Positions 1 to 8,139 of a DNA stretch of 23,841 bases are shown one piece after another (the stretch's first letter is position 1; each line of letters opens with the position of its first letter). The stretch covers positions 1-23,841 of the forward strand of contig JAKBGP010000006.1 in NCBI GenBank assembly GCA_021833045.1, given 5' to 3'. Made by a program: the position numbers and the translations under genes. Source of the DNA: Thermoplasmata archaeon (GTDB taxonomy: Archaea; Thermoplasmatota; Thermoplasmata; Thermoplasmatales; Thermoplasmataceae). Under the pieces are notes generated by a model. The model was given only the letters and a program-made list of their open reading frames with translations. It made no database searches and had not been told where the DNA came from.

Positions 1-1948
1 GGGACTTATTGCCGGTCTCATGGGAATATTCACATCATATATTTTGTATTTGTCAAGAACTGCTGAAAACCCTCTGAGAAAAATTATCACATACATATTG
101 CTGGCAATGATGAACGGAATGTTGCTCGGTCCTTCGATATATCTTTCAGGAGTTATCACAATCTCACTGGAAGATGCAGTTGTCATCTCAGCAGGGCTGA
201 TGGCAATAGAAATCATATACCCACTGATCCTCTTTGTACGTTCAATTGAACAGGAAGATATTGAAATAAGAATAAGCATACCAGTCATAATATTTCTCAC
301 ATTACTGAATGAATTTCTGATGAGTCTTGATTTTAATTCAATAATCCTATCAAAAACAATATTTACGATTTATGGAACAAGTTTTGTGGCATTAATCTCT
401 CAAACGGTTTCATCATTCTGGTTCATTTTTCCCATGGCACTGGAAATGGGACTAACCGCAATTTTCACAATAAGAAAAGGGGAAAAGATAGCATTCATTT
501 TCATAATTTTTCAGTCACTGGTCATGTTTTTCACACCAACTGCTATCCCTCAAAATACATGGATCAGCATTTCAGTGTTCGCTGGTGGCGCAGTAATGAC
601 TGCCCTTCTCATATTCATTTTCGAAAGTCTCTACAGGGAAAGTTATGTCAATAAGAATTTTTCAAGATATCTATTACAGATATTGCTGATCTACGGCCTC
701 ATGATGATTGGGGTAATGATTTTTCAGTACGAATCATCAGTTTTAATTGTATCTATCGCGGTTCTTCTTGAAATGATTGTATATATCAATGCAATTCTTA
801 GAAAGAATTATTTTAGTGGCAAGGGAAAAGTTTACTGGCTTGCTAATAAAGAGTGGTCAACGCTCTTCCTTATGGATGTTTTTATTGCTGAATTTGCAAT
901 GGGAGCAACATTTGATTTTCAATATTATGGAACGTCATTCTTCATAAACAGTCTCCATCTTGCTGTTTTTTCTGGAAGTATCATCAATATGATTACAGAA
1001 TTCTTCTATAATACAGTTGTATTTGTAGGTGGTATTACAGGTTCCTCATGGTTTCTCATAATGATGGGATTTGAAATGGGTTCCCTGGTAGTTTTCAAAA
1101 TTATGAAAACAAGAGAACTTGAAAACAAAATCAGGTTAGGACTGATGATTGGTGCCTATGGTATCTACTCAATCCTTATACCAAGCTTCCTTGTAACAAA
1201 CTCCAGGATATACCCCTTTATTGGGTGGTCCATGGGAATAGGCACAGCTGGAGGGCTTGCTCCAGCTCTAATAATACCTATGCTTCTTACTTACGTTATA
1301 AGTGGTTCATTATCACTTCTCTTTGGTGCAAGGCAACTGTGTTCAGTATTCTGTACAGCTCCACTTATGTATCAGGGCACTTTTTACGATTCTATGAAGA
1401 AATTTAACAGGACAACACCTACTGCCAAAAAATTGAGCACTGGCGGAGAAAGAAATCTTATTTACAGGGTAGTTTCATTTACAATCTATATCTCTCTGGC
1501 AGTTGCTGCCCTTTTCTCCTTCTTATATCATTATCATATCCTAAACTACGAAATTTACGGTACTGATCCTCTTTTTTTCATGTACATAATTATATTTGAC
1601 ATAATGTGGTACGCAGTTTTCCTCACGATGCCATATTTCGGAAATTATGGATGTATTAACACAGGTTACTGCCACTGGGGAAATTTCAATCGCTTTGTTG
1701 GAAAGTATGGGCTTTTTAAACTAAAGGTTAAGGATCCTAGTCAGTGTGTAACATGTAAGACAAAAGACTGTGCTCTTGCATGCCCAGTAGGGTTATCATC
1801 CCAGCCAGGCAGTTTTATATCCCAAGGACAGTTCAAGAATTCAAGATGCGTTGGCGTAGGAGATTGCGTAGAGGCATGCCCATATGAAAATATATTCTTC
1901 TATGATGTTAGAAATTTCCTGAAGGAAAAGGTAATGAAGAAAGAGTGA
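1..1948 (+). CDS. Polytopic membrane protein with C-terminal ferredoxin-like domain (5' partial)
   Basis: The frame is open to the left edge, so the true start probably lies outside; the first ATG seen is at 20 (642 residues from there, numbering used here). Most of the protein is hydrophobic, with roughly 12-14 membrane segments. A Cys pair C441-x3-C445 followed by T-A-P recalls the cytoplasmic Cys motif of NapH/FixG-type membrane ferredoxins. C545 and C551 follow the last membrane segments. The tail carries C576-x2-C579-x4-C584-x3-C588-P and then C610-x5-C616-x3-C620-P. The first set suits a [4Fe-4S] cluster; the second lacks one Cys. The membrane part holds two diverged copies of one module (about residues 55-150 and 245-362), also found in the facing gene at 1983-2882. 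A role in membrane electron transfer, perhaps with quinone, is inference. No named family is certain. Confidence 0.8.
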   Translation, partial: GLIAGLMGIFTSYILYLSRTAENPLRKIITYILLAMMNGMLLGPSIYLSGVITISLEDAVVISAGLMAIEIIYPLILFVRSIEQEDIEIRISIPVIIFLTLLNEFLMSLDFNSIILSKTIFTIYGTSFVALISQTVSSFWFIFPMALEMGLTAIFTIRKGEKIAFIFIIFQSLVMFFTPTAIPQNTWISISVFAGGAVMTALLIFIFESLYRESYVNKNFSRYLLQILLIYGLMMIGVMIFQYESSVLIVSIAVLLEMIVYINAILRKNYFSGKGKVYWLANKEWSTLFLMDVFIAEFAMGATFDFQYYGTSFFINSLHLAVFSGSIINMITEFFYNTVVFVGGITGSSWFLIMMGFEMGSLVVFKIMKTRELENKIRLGLMIGAYGIYSILIPSFLVTNSRIYPFIGWSMGIGTAGGLAPALIIPMLLTYVISGSLSLLFGARQLCSVFCTAPLMYQGTFYDSMKKFNRTTPTAKKLSTGGERNLIYRVVSFTIYISLAVAALFSFLYHYHILNYEIYGTDPLFFMYIIIFDIMWYAVFLTMPYFGNYGCINTGYCHWGNFNRFVGKYGLFKLKVKDPSQCVTCKTKDCALACPVGLSSQPGSFISQGQFKNSRCVGVGDCVEACPYENIFFYDVRNFLKEKVMKKE

Positions 1949-1982
1949 AGTAGTGACGAATTATTGCTGTATATTTTCATAA

Positions 1983-2882
1983 TCAGTCTGTGCTTTCACT
2001 TTCAAGTAATTTCCTCCTGATTGCTACTGGTGTGCTGGAGTCAAAGAACTTAAAGGATATAAGGAAATAATATACCATTGAGAAGGCCATTGAAAGGGCA
2101 AAAATTATCCATTTAACTCCAAATGGCCCTGGAATTATGGCACTCATGACAAGACCAATAGATGAAAGAAGTATTAGAAAGATGAAATAATTCAACATTT
2201 TTCTCCATTCATTTTCCAAATTCTTTCTGTTCTTATATGTGTACGATAGAACAAAATATAGAACTACTATCATTACTATGGAAAACACAATAATAAGCGG
2301 AATAGAATAGAGACCACTGAAAAGACCAGGATCTGAGGCCTGCATTGCAATTATTCCAATTGAAATTCTCAACGTCAATCCGTTGTGAATCTTTAGAAAT
2401 AGAAGCGATACCATTTCAATAATCATGGGGATGGTAAAAAGGTAGTTCGTGATTCCAGCTCCGATTATATTAATTGTATTCACTAGTTCTCCGTTTGTCC
2501 CAAAGCCATATGCTAGTGAGTACAGGAACAGAGCCATTGAGACCTCATTCCACCCAACAAGTATTCCTATCCATTTAGCATGTGTCTTTGTCATTTTGCC
2601 AATATTACCGTTGAAAGCTGAAACAAGAATATATGAAATAATAATTGTCATTTCAAACATTGAAATGTTGATTGCCATTACCTGGTTTAGGAAGCCATGA
2701 GGATACAGAAGATAATAGTTCAGAGAATTCAGCATTCCTGACATCATTGACAGTAGAAAGAGGATGAGGGAAATGCTTCTTACAGTCATGGAACTAAATT
2801 TTGAAGAAACGAAAAGTACTACAAACACTATGAATGGCGTCATTAGTATTTCTGTAAGAATAATATACAGGAGATCATGCAT
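1983..2882 (-). CDS. Membrane protein related to the repeat module of the upstream iron-sulphur protein
   Basis: 299 residues with about eight membrane helices and no signal peptide or cysteine cluster. ATG start. Residues 70-165 match the two repeat copies of the protein at 1-1948. Shared points are E77 in the first helix, N112-E113-x2-M116 in the next, and L148-F-x-I-P-M-x2-E156-M157 in the third; E113 to E156 is 43 residues, against 44 in copy A of the neighbour. The gene converges on that neighbour with a 34-base gap, so the two are not co-transcribed, but closeness plus homology suggest a common origin and perhaps a common complex. I cannot name a family or substrate. A weak TATA-like element around 2901-2910 fits a leaderless start. 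Confidence 0.75.
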   Translation of the reverse strand: MHDLLYIILTEILMTPFIVFVVLFVSSKFSSMTVRSISLILFLLSMMSGMLNSLNYYLLYPHGFLNQVMAINISMFEMTIIISYILVSAFNGNIGKMTKTHAKWIGILVGWNEVSMALFLYSLAYGFGTNGELVNTINIIGAGITNYLFTIPMIIEMVSLLFLKIHNGLTLRISIGIIAMQASDPGLFSGLYSIPLIIVFSIVMIVVLYFVLSYTYKNRKNLENEWRKMLNYFIFLILLSSIGLVMSAIIPGPFGVKWIIFALSMAFSMVYYFLISFKFFDSSTPVAIRRKLLESESTD

Positions 2883-2940
2883 ATGGAGCAGAATTAAAAA
2901 TTAGTATAATACAGTATAGACTTTTCTAAAATGTGTGAAC

Positions 2941-4392
2941 TTAGTTTTGGGGCTCTTTCTCTTCTTCATCTACAGTATACATGAAACATGAAACAAAATG
3001 ATCCTCTGAGACCTCTATCATTTTTGGTAAAACCGGCTTTATCAACTGTATGATAAGATTATTATTCTCAGCCTCAAACTCTATGAAATCAATTGCTCCA
3101 AATTTGATTCCATCAGGTTTTTGTTTTCTTATTTCAATAAGCTCCTCAATCTTTCTTCTCACTATATTTTGATCATAATTCTCTTCATCCCTGAATGAAA
3201 TTTCAATCAGATTTTCGCCCTCGTCAGATATTATATTCTCAATTTCAGGTATGGAAGCAGGATCATCAAGTCTATATTCATCAATAATTTCTCTGATGTA
3301 AGGTTGAATATCCTCAGTTGACCAGCCACAATTACTCATAACGTTTGGGCATTTGGAATGGAATACGCATCCCTTTGGTATTTGTTCATAGTCAGGTCCA
3401 TGTTTTCTAAGAGCTATGCCCTCAATTTTAATTGACGGATCAGAACTGGGAATGGAAGAAATCAGTGCCTTTGTGTAAGGGTGAAGCGAATTGGAGAAAA
3501 TATCTATGGATGGACCTATTTCTACTATTCTCCCCCTGCATAAGACTGCCACAGTTTGTGTGAAAGTGCTGATAAAACTTAGGTTGCTACTGGCTATTAT
3601 AAATGACGTCCCATTCTCTGATCTTCTCTGATTTATAAGGTTGAATAGCTTTATTTTCATTGTGACATCTAGATATGCTGTAGGGTCATCCATAACAACT
3701 ATCCTGGGGTTTACTGATAATGCTCTCATAATGGCAACTTTCTGTTTCTCACTCTCGCTAAGATGGACTGGATATTTGGAAAGTGATTTCTCATCTATTC
3801 CTACTTCAGTCATAATATTCTGTAACCTGTAACCTATTTCTTCACGATTAATGTGCTGGATGTACCTTAAGGGTTCTGACAGGGAACTCATAATGTCCTT
3901 TTTTGGATCAAGAGTTGAATATACATCCTGAAATACTGGTTGAATATATCCACGTTTTTTGCTTATCTCTCTATTATTCATCCTGAATATGGAGAGCTCT
4001 TTGCACAATTCTTCATATCTCTCTGTAAGAAGATCGAGTTCATCATTTCCCTCTATCTCCTCTTCATCAGGATTATATCCATATTTTTCTATAAAAAGTT
4101 CATTTATCTTTTCTATTCGCCTGTTAATTTCATCTAGCTCTTCACCAACCTCCTTAGTAACATCCATGAATAATTCTCCAGAAGTTGGTTTAATTAGGGA
4201 TAATAAAATATCAATAAGTGCAGTTTTTCCACTTCCTGATTCTCCTATGATACCCATGGATTCACCCTCGTGAAGTTTAAATGATATATCATCAAGTATT
4301 CTTATACCTGAATTTTCCATACCAAATATATCACTTTTTGGAGTATTATAGGAGATATGAGAGGCATAAAGCACAATTTTACCATCAACCAT
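2941..4392 (-). CDS. Opp/Dpp-type ABC transporter ATP-binding protein, OppF-like, divergent
   Basis: Last gene of the opp-like operon; 483 residues against about 330 for usual OppF. Walker A is G50-T57 (GESGSGKT), the Q-loop is Q155, and the Opp-specific C-terminal region has C342-x5-C348-x6-C355 and a late C469. These four Cys correspond to the [4Fe-4S] ligands known in DppD-type ATPases, but about 95 residues are inserted before the last one. Another acidic, helix-prone insertion of about 45 residues (roughly 80-140) lies between Walker A and the Q-loop. Catalytic motifs are odd: the signature is LSESE (211-215), Walker B ends D235-D236 instead of D-E, and the H-loop His is replaced by S269. 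It starts one base after the upstream ATPase stop, with GGAGGT eight bases ahead. It probably pairs with the protein at 4394-5935; the substrate is unknown. Confidence 0.88.
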   Translation of the reverse strand: MVDGKIVLYASHISYNTPKSDIFGMENSGIRILDDISFKLHEGESMGIIGESGSGKTALIDILLSLIKPTSGELFMDVTKEVGEELDEINRRIEKINELFIEKYGYNPDEEEIEGNDELDLLTERYEELCKELSIFRMNNREISKKRGYIQPVFQDVYSTLDPKKDIMSSLSEPLRYIQHINREEIGYRLQNIMTEVGIDEKSLSKYPVHLSESEKQKVAIMRALSVNPRIVVMDDPTAYLDVTMKIKLFNLINQRRSENGTSFIIASSNLSFISTFTQTVAVLCRGRIVEIGPSIDIFSNSLHPYTKALISSIPSSDPSIKIEGIALRKHGPDYEQIPKGCVFHSKCPNVMSNCGWSTEDIQPYIREIIDEYRLDDPASIPEIENIISDEGENLIEISFRDEENYDQNIVRRKIEELIEIRKQKPDGIKFGAIDFIEFEAENNNLIIQLIKPVLPKMIEVSEDHFVSCFMYTVDEEEKEPQN

Positions 4393-4393
4393 T

Positions 4394-5935
4394 TTACTGA
4401 ACCTCCGTTTTGTCAGAATATAAAAAGCAGGCTACCCTGTGATTTCTTGACACTTCTATCATTCCCGGAACCTTCACTGAACATACATCCATTGCAAATT
4501 TGCACCTGGGGTGAAATTTGCATCCACTGGGTGGATTCACCAGATCTGGCGGTTCACCCTGTATGAATTCAAGAGGAACATTATTTTCAGTACCTTCCAT
4601 ACTGACTTTTGAAGATGAGAGGTAATCAATGGTAAATGGGTGTTTTGAATTGTTGAATATCTCAAGAGTTGTTGATTCCTCTATTAAGTTCCCCGCATAG
4701 ATTATTCCCAATCTTCCAGCTATTCCTGCAAGCAATGCAATCTCGTTTGTGATAAAAAGAACTGTCTTTCCCTTTGAATGTGATAATTTTCTAACAGAGT
4801 CAAGTAACTTCGTCTGGGTAAAAGTGTCCATGGACGAAGTGGGTTCATCCAGTATCATAAGATCTGGGTCTCCTATTATTGCGAGACCAAAAAGACATAA
4901 GTGTCTTATTCCCGGAGGTAGCTGATCGTGATATTTATTAAATATGGACTCCGCCCTTTCAATTCCAATTGATTTCATGGTCTCTATGGAATATGCCCTG
5001 GCTTCTTTTACGAATTCCTTTAACATGAATCTCTTACTAAACAATAACGAGATCTTTAGAGGAAAATATTTCTTATTACACTCTCTCTCCAGAGTTTTAA
5101 TATTTAGTTTTAAATTCTCCCGCTCCGGCAAATCAGATGAGCACATCTCAAGTTTCATCATATCTATTCTTGAAAGCAAATTATAATAGTCAGAGATCTT
5201 TTCTATCTGTCTGACCTGTTTTTCCTTCAGCCCTGGGTTAACCTTATCCATTAGTAGAGAAACGGGCATTTCATAATCTATATCATTTTCAACTATTTCC
5301 ATCACTTCAGAAATATGTGAGTCTAGCCCATTAGTCTTGCAGTAATCTACAACCATAGATTCACGTTTTTTAAAGACTTTAATACCCTTTACTTCCTCAA
5401 GGAAATCAATGAAAGAATCTCTTGTTAATTTGGATTTTTTAATGATATTTCTACCAATCTCCGGAATTCTGTGCCTCATTAGTACTTCCACCATGTGATC
5501 TCCTATGGTCATTGATGGATTTAGTGAATGGAATGAATCCTGCATAAGATAAGAAATACGTTTTCCTCTCAGTTCTTCCATAAGTTTGTCATAATTCTTT
5601 GGCTTCTTTTTCTTTACTTCTTTGTCCTTTTTTATTGAAAAAAGTGACTTTCTTGTCTCTCCTGTATGATAGTACATGGTGTTAATTTTGTTGAATATTA
5701 CGTTTCCGCTTTCGACCATTCCTTTATTTTCAGGAATTAGATTCATTATACTCTCAGCAAGTAGAGTTTTTCCAGAATTGCTCTCCCCTGTTAAACCGTA
5801 AACCTCCCCTTTTTTTATGGTTAGGCTTATCCCATCGAGTGATCTGTAATTGATTCCATTAACAGTCAGGGAGGTTATAAGGTTCTCGACACTCAGTGAA
5901 ATCTGTGCCTTACTCTTAGAAGAAGACTTATCCAT
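4394..5935 (-). CDS. Opp/Dpp-type ABC transporter ATP-binding protein, OppD-like, with large insertion
   Basis: 513 residues against about 330 in usual OppD. Walker A is G50-T57 (GESNSGKT), Q-loop Q132, Walker B 359-364 with D363-E364, and the C-terminal oligopeptide region has C472-x5-C478-x6-C485-x17-C503, the spacing of the [4Fe-4S] site in DppD-type ATPases. Between Q-loop and signature lie about 205 residues where about 65 are usual, so roughly 140 charged, mostly helical residues (about 155-320) are inserted. The signature reads LPPGI (339-343) instead of LSGGQ/M, and the H-loop His is replaced by N397. The gene begins immediately after the permease stop (TGA-ATG) with a perfect AGGAGGTG seven bases ahead. 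It should power import by the two permeases together with the OppF-like partner; how it hydrolyses ATP with these changes is unclear. Confidence 0.88.
   Translation of the reverse strand: MDKSSSKSKAQISLSVENLITSLTVNGINYRSLDGISLTIKKGEVYGLTGESNSGKTLLAESIMNLIPENKGMVESGNVIFNKINTMYYHTGETRKSLFSIKKDKEVKKKKPKNYDKLMEELRGKRISYLMQDSFHSLNPSMTIGDHMVEVLMRHRIPEIGRNIIKKSKLTRDSFIDFLEEVKGIKVFKKRESMVVDYCKTNGLDSHISEVMEIVENDIDYEMPVSLLMDKVNPGLKEKQVRQIEKISDYYNLLSRIDMMKLEMCSSDLPERENLKLNIKTLERECNKKYFPLKISLLFSKRFMLKEFVKEARAYSIETMKSIGIERAESIFNKYHDQLPPGIRHLCLFGLAIIGDPDLMILDEPTSSMDTFTQTKLLDSVRKLSHSKGKTVLFITNEIALLAGIAGRLGIIYAGNLIEESTTLEIFNNSKHPFTIDYLSSSKVSMEGTENNVPLEFIQGEPPDLVNPPSGCKFHPRCKFAMDVCSVKVPGMIEVSRNHRVACFLYSDKTEVQ
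4401..4406 (-). promoter_or_regulatory. Shine-Dalgarno site of the oppF-like gene
   Basis: GGAGGT eight bases before the ATG at 4392, within the last codons of the oppD-like gene. Confidence 0.65.
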
Positions 5936-6955
5936 TCATCTCCACCTCCTTTCTGGATCAAGTGAATCCCTTAGACTGTCACCCATTATATTAACTCCAA
6001 CAACTATAAGAAGCAGGAAAAATACTGGAATAGCTGTTGTCCACCAGTTAGAAAACCCTCCAGGGATGAACTTAATAAGCAGACTACCCTGAGCTATGAG
6101 ATTACCCAGATCAGGGAGGTAGATTGATACACCAATAATATTCTGAATGTTAAGGTATTCAATCAGGGAAAGAAACAGGATAACTGTCCCAAAGTTGAGC
6201 GTTATCTGGACGATCACAGGGGCAATGGCATCAGGCATAACATGGCTGAACGCATTCCTTAGGGGAGTTAGCCCACTGGTTTTTGCTGCATCCATATATC
6301 TCATCCTTCTGTGGTTTATTGTTGCCGATCTGCATATTCTTGCATAAATCGGGAAGAGAGATATTATGAGGGCAAGTGAAATTATATCAAGTCCATCAAA
6401 TGATGTGCCATTTGCTTCCAGAGAAATCGAAAAAAGAATAGCCAGACCGATTGCGGTAACATAGAAAGGAATACTGATGAATGCATCCATTATTCTCATA
6501 AGTGCCTCATCAATCGCACCTCCAAAATATCCTGATACTGTCCCTATAAGTAATCCAGAAAGTGAAGAAACGAGAATTACAAGACCTGTATATCCAAGAT
6601 CTATATACAAAGACGAAAGAATGGCAGGAAGTATTGGGATGCCGTCGTAGGTAGTCCCAAAATAATACCACCATGCTGGACCATTACCATACATTGAGGA
6701 TGGTTTCAGTGTTGGCGGCAACGGTGTAGATCCAGTATCCGAAGAAAATCGTGTTAGCTGTGAAATCAAGCCATAACCAGCTCCCAAATATTGAGGGACT
6801 GCCACATCAAGTATTGCTATTATGGAATAAACCATAAGGATGATGAATCCCACAGTAAATGCCTTCCTCTTGAGTAACATTCTAAAGGTTAGTTTATATC
6901 CATGATCACTCCTGTCCTGTTTTTCAATTTTAAACAGTGAGCTCACTCTATTCAT
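5936..6955 (-). CDS. Opp/Dpp-type ABC transporter permease, OppC-like
   Basis: 339 residues; integral membrane permease with about six helices. The N-terminal 30 residues are charged and cytoplasmic, followed by a first helix (about 32-50) and then an external loop to about residue 115, the arrangement usual for OppC/DppC. The EAA-type coupling motif at 222-241 starts DAAKTSGLTPLRNAF; the stretch RIMDAFISIP (154-163) is typical of the family. It is the second gene of the operon, starting 10 bases after the oppB-like stop, and its GAGGTG Shine-Dalgarno site overlaps that stop. Substrate could be peptides, but Opp-type permeases also carry nickel or sugars, so this stays open. Confidence 0.92.
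   Translation of the reverse strand: MNRVSSLFKIEKQDRSDHGYKLTFRMLLKRKAFTVGFIILMVYSIIAILDVAVPQYLGAGYGLISQLTRFSSDTGSTPLPPTLKPSSMYGNGPAWWYYFGTTYDGIPILPAILSSLYIDLGYTGLVILVSSLSGLLIGTVSGYFGGAIDEALMRIMDAFISIPFYVTAIGLAILFSISLEANGTSFDGLDIISLALIISLFPIYARICRSATINHRRMRYMDAAKTSGLTPLRNAFSHVMPDAIAPVIVQITLNFGTVILFLSLIEYLNIQNIIGVSIYLPDLGNLIAQGSLLIKFIPGGFSNWWTTAIPVFFLLLIVVGVNIMGDSLRDSLDPERRWR
5943..5950 (-). promoter_or_regulatory. Shine-Dalgarno site of the oppD-like gene
   Basis: AGGAGGTG, fully complementary to the usual archaeal 16S tail, seven bases before the ATG at 5935 and inside the end of the oppC-like gene. Confidence 0.7.
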
Positions 6956-6960
6956 CGATA

Positions 6961-6966
6961 CACCTC
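6961..6966 (-). promoter_or_regulatory. Shine-Dalgarno site of the oppC-like gene
   Basis: GAGGTG five bases before the ATG at 6955, overlapping the oppB-like stop codon. Confidence 0.65.
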
Positions 6967-7966
6967 AAAAATTCACCTCAGGATTCAGTATCACATATAC
7001 CAGATCGACCACAATATTCACTATCATGAATATAATGCCAAAAACGAGAACAAGGGAGGCCATGGCCAGGCCATTTGCCCCTATATTCCCTATTATCTCA
7101 ACAATGAGGAATCCAAGTCCCCTTATTCCAAAGAAATACTCTAAAAGCAGGCTTCCAGTTAATAGATATGCAATTATGAGTCCTATTATGGTAGCTGATG
7201 GGAAGAATCCATTTCGCCTTGAATAATACATAACAACTCTCTTTTGACCTATTCCTCTGGCAACAGCATTTCTTGTATATGTAGTGCTAGAATAATCTAT
7301 AACTCCCGCCCTTATGTATCTAATTATGATTGCAAGGATGCTCAATGTAAGAGCAATAACTGGAATAATAAGGTGCAGAAATGAGATATAAGCTAAAGTA
7401 AAATCACCATGTAGAAGTGAATCAAAAAATAACATGTGAGTAGGATAGGATACCTGATCAGATATCCACGGGACATTCGTGGTAGATGAGTAACCCTGCC
7501 CTAGAACAGGTAATCCTGCATGATTACCAAAAAGTCCGGCAAAAACTCCAATTCCGCTACCAAATGTGAATTCCAGAATTATTGCAATCCAGAAAAGTGG
7601 CATGGAATAAAATATAAGTGAAAATATCCGTGCAATAAAGTCTGTCTCTTTAATTCTTGAATTCCCTATATATGTCCCAAGTGGGACACCTATTACAAAT
7701 GTTAGTATCACAGTCAGGATTACTATCTCTACAGTAACTGGAAAATAGAGTTCGAAACCTATTATGAAAGGACCTGTGAAAATAGAAGTACTTATGGTCC
7801 CAAAATTTCCATGAAAAATCAGAGAGAGGAAAGAGAGATATCCATTTGAAAAACCACCATAAACAGGTAAAAATGGCCTTGCAAATATGAATGTAATGAA
7901 AGATAGGAGGAACAATGTGGGGATAATAACCACTACCCTCCTTAGAATGTAGAATCTCAAGTCCAT
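6965..7966 (-). CDS. Opp/Dpp-type ABC transporter permease, OppB-like
   Basis: 333 residues, first gene of the four-gene transporter operon. It begins with the typical DppB/OppB start (M-x-R-F-x-I-x-R-R) and an N-terminal helix at about 10-28, then further helices at about 75-100, 112-135, 195-218, 255-275 and 300-325. The EAA-like loop is at about 230-252 (YTRNAVARGIGQKR), and the segment ending GIRGLG (280-285) is characteristic of the family. A palindromic TATA box at 7987-7994 lies about 25 bases before the ATG, so the message is probably leaderless. No substrate-binding protein gene is next to it on either side; one must be elsewhere if the system is a normal importer. Confidence 0.92.
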   Translation of the reverse strand: MDLRFYILRRVVVIIPTLFLLSFITFIFARPFLPVYGGFSNGYLSFLSLIFHGNFGTISTSIFTGPFIIGFELYFPVTVEIVILTVILTFVIGVPLGTYIGNSRIKETDFIARIFSLIFYSMPLFWIAIILEFTFGSGIGVFAGLFGNHAGLPVLGQGYSSTTNVPWISDQVSYPTHMLFFDSLLHGDFTLAYISFLHLIIPVIALTLSILAIIIRYIRAGVIDYSSTTYTRNAVARGIGQKRVVMYYSRRNGFFPSATIIGLIIAYLLTGSLLLEYFFGIRGLGFLIVEIIGNIGANGLAMASLVLVFGIIFMIVNIVVDLVYVILNPEVNF

Positions 7967-7986
7967 TAATCTATTAAAAAACAGTG

Positions 7987-7994
7987 TTATATAA
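7987..7994 (-). promoter_or_regulatory. TATA box of the opp-type operon
   Basis: TTATATAA, a palindrome centred about 24-25 bases before the oppB-like ATG at 7966, which suggests a leaderless message. Confidence 0.6.
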
Positions 7995-8100
7995 CCTATT
8001 TGGTTTTGTATAAGGATTAAAAATAGAATTTCCTAGAATAATGAGTTATAAAATTTAATAAAGTTCAAACATGGTGAGTTTCTATGACTTGTTATGATAT

Positions 8101-8109
8101 TGTTTAAAT
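8101..8109 (+). promoter_or_regulatory. TATA-like box of coaA
   Basis: TGTTTAAAT about 35 bases before the ATG; transcription would begin near 8131, giving a short leader. Confidence 0.4.
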
Positions 8110-8139
8110 TCTACAAGCAATCTCGCATCTGATGTAAAA

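Noticed and set aside
3959..4273. 104-codon plus-strand frame opposite the OppF-like gene
   Set aside because: Low-complexity Ser-rich shadow of a clearly coding minus-strand gene.
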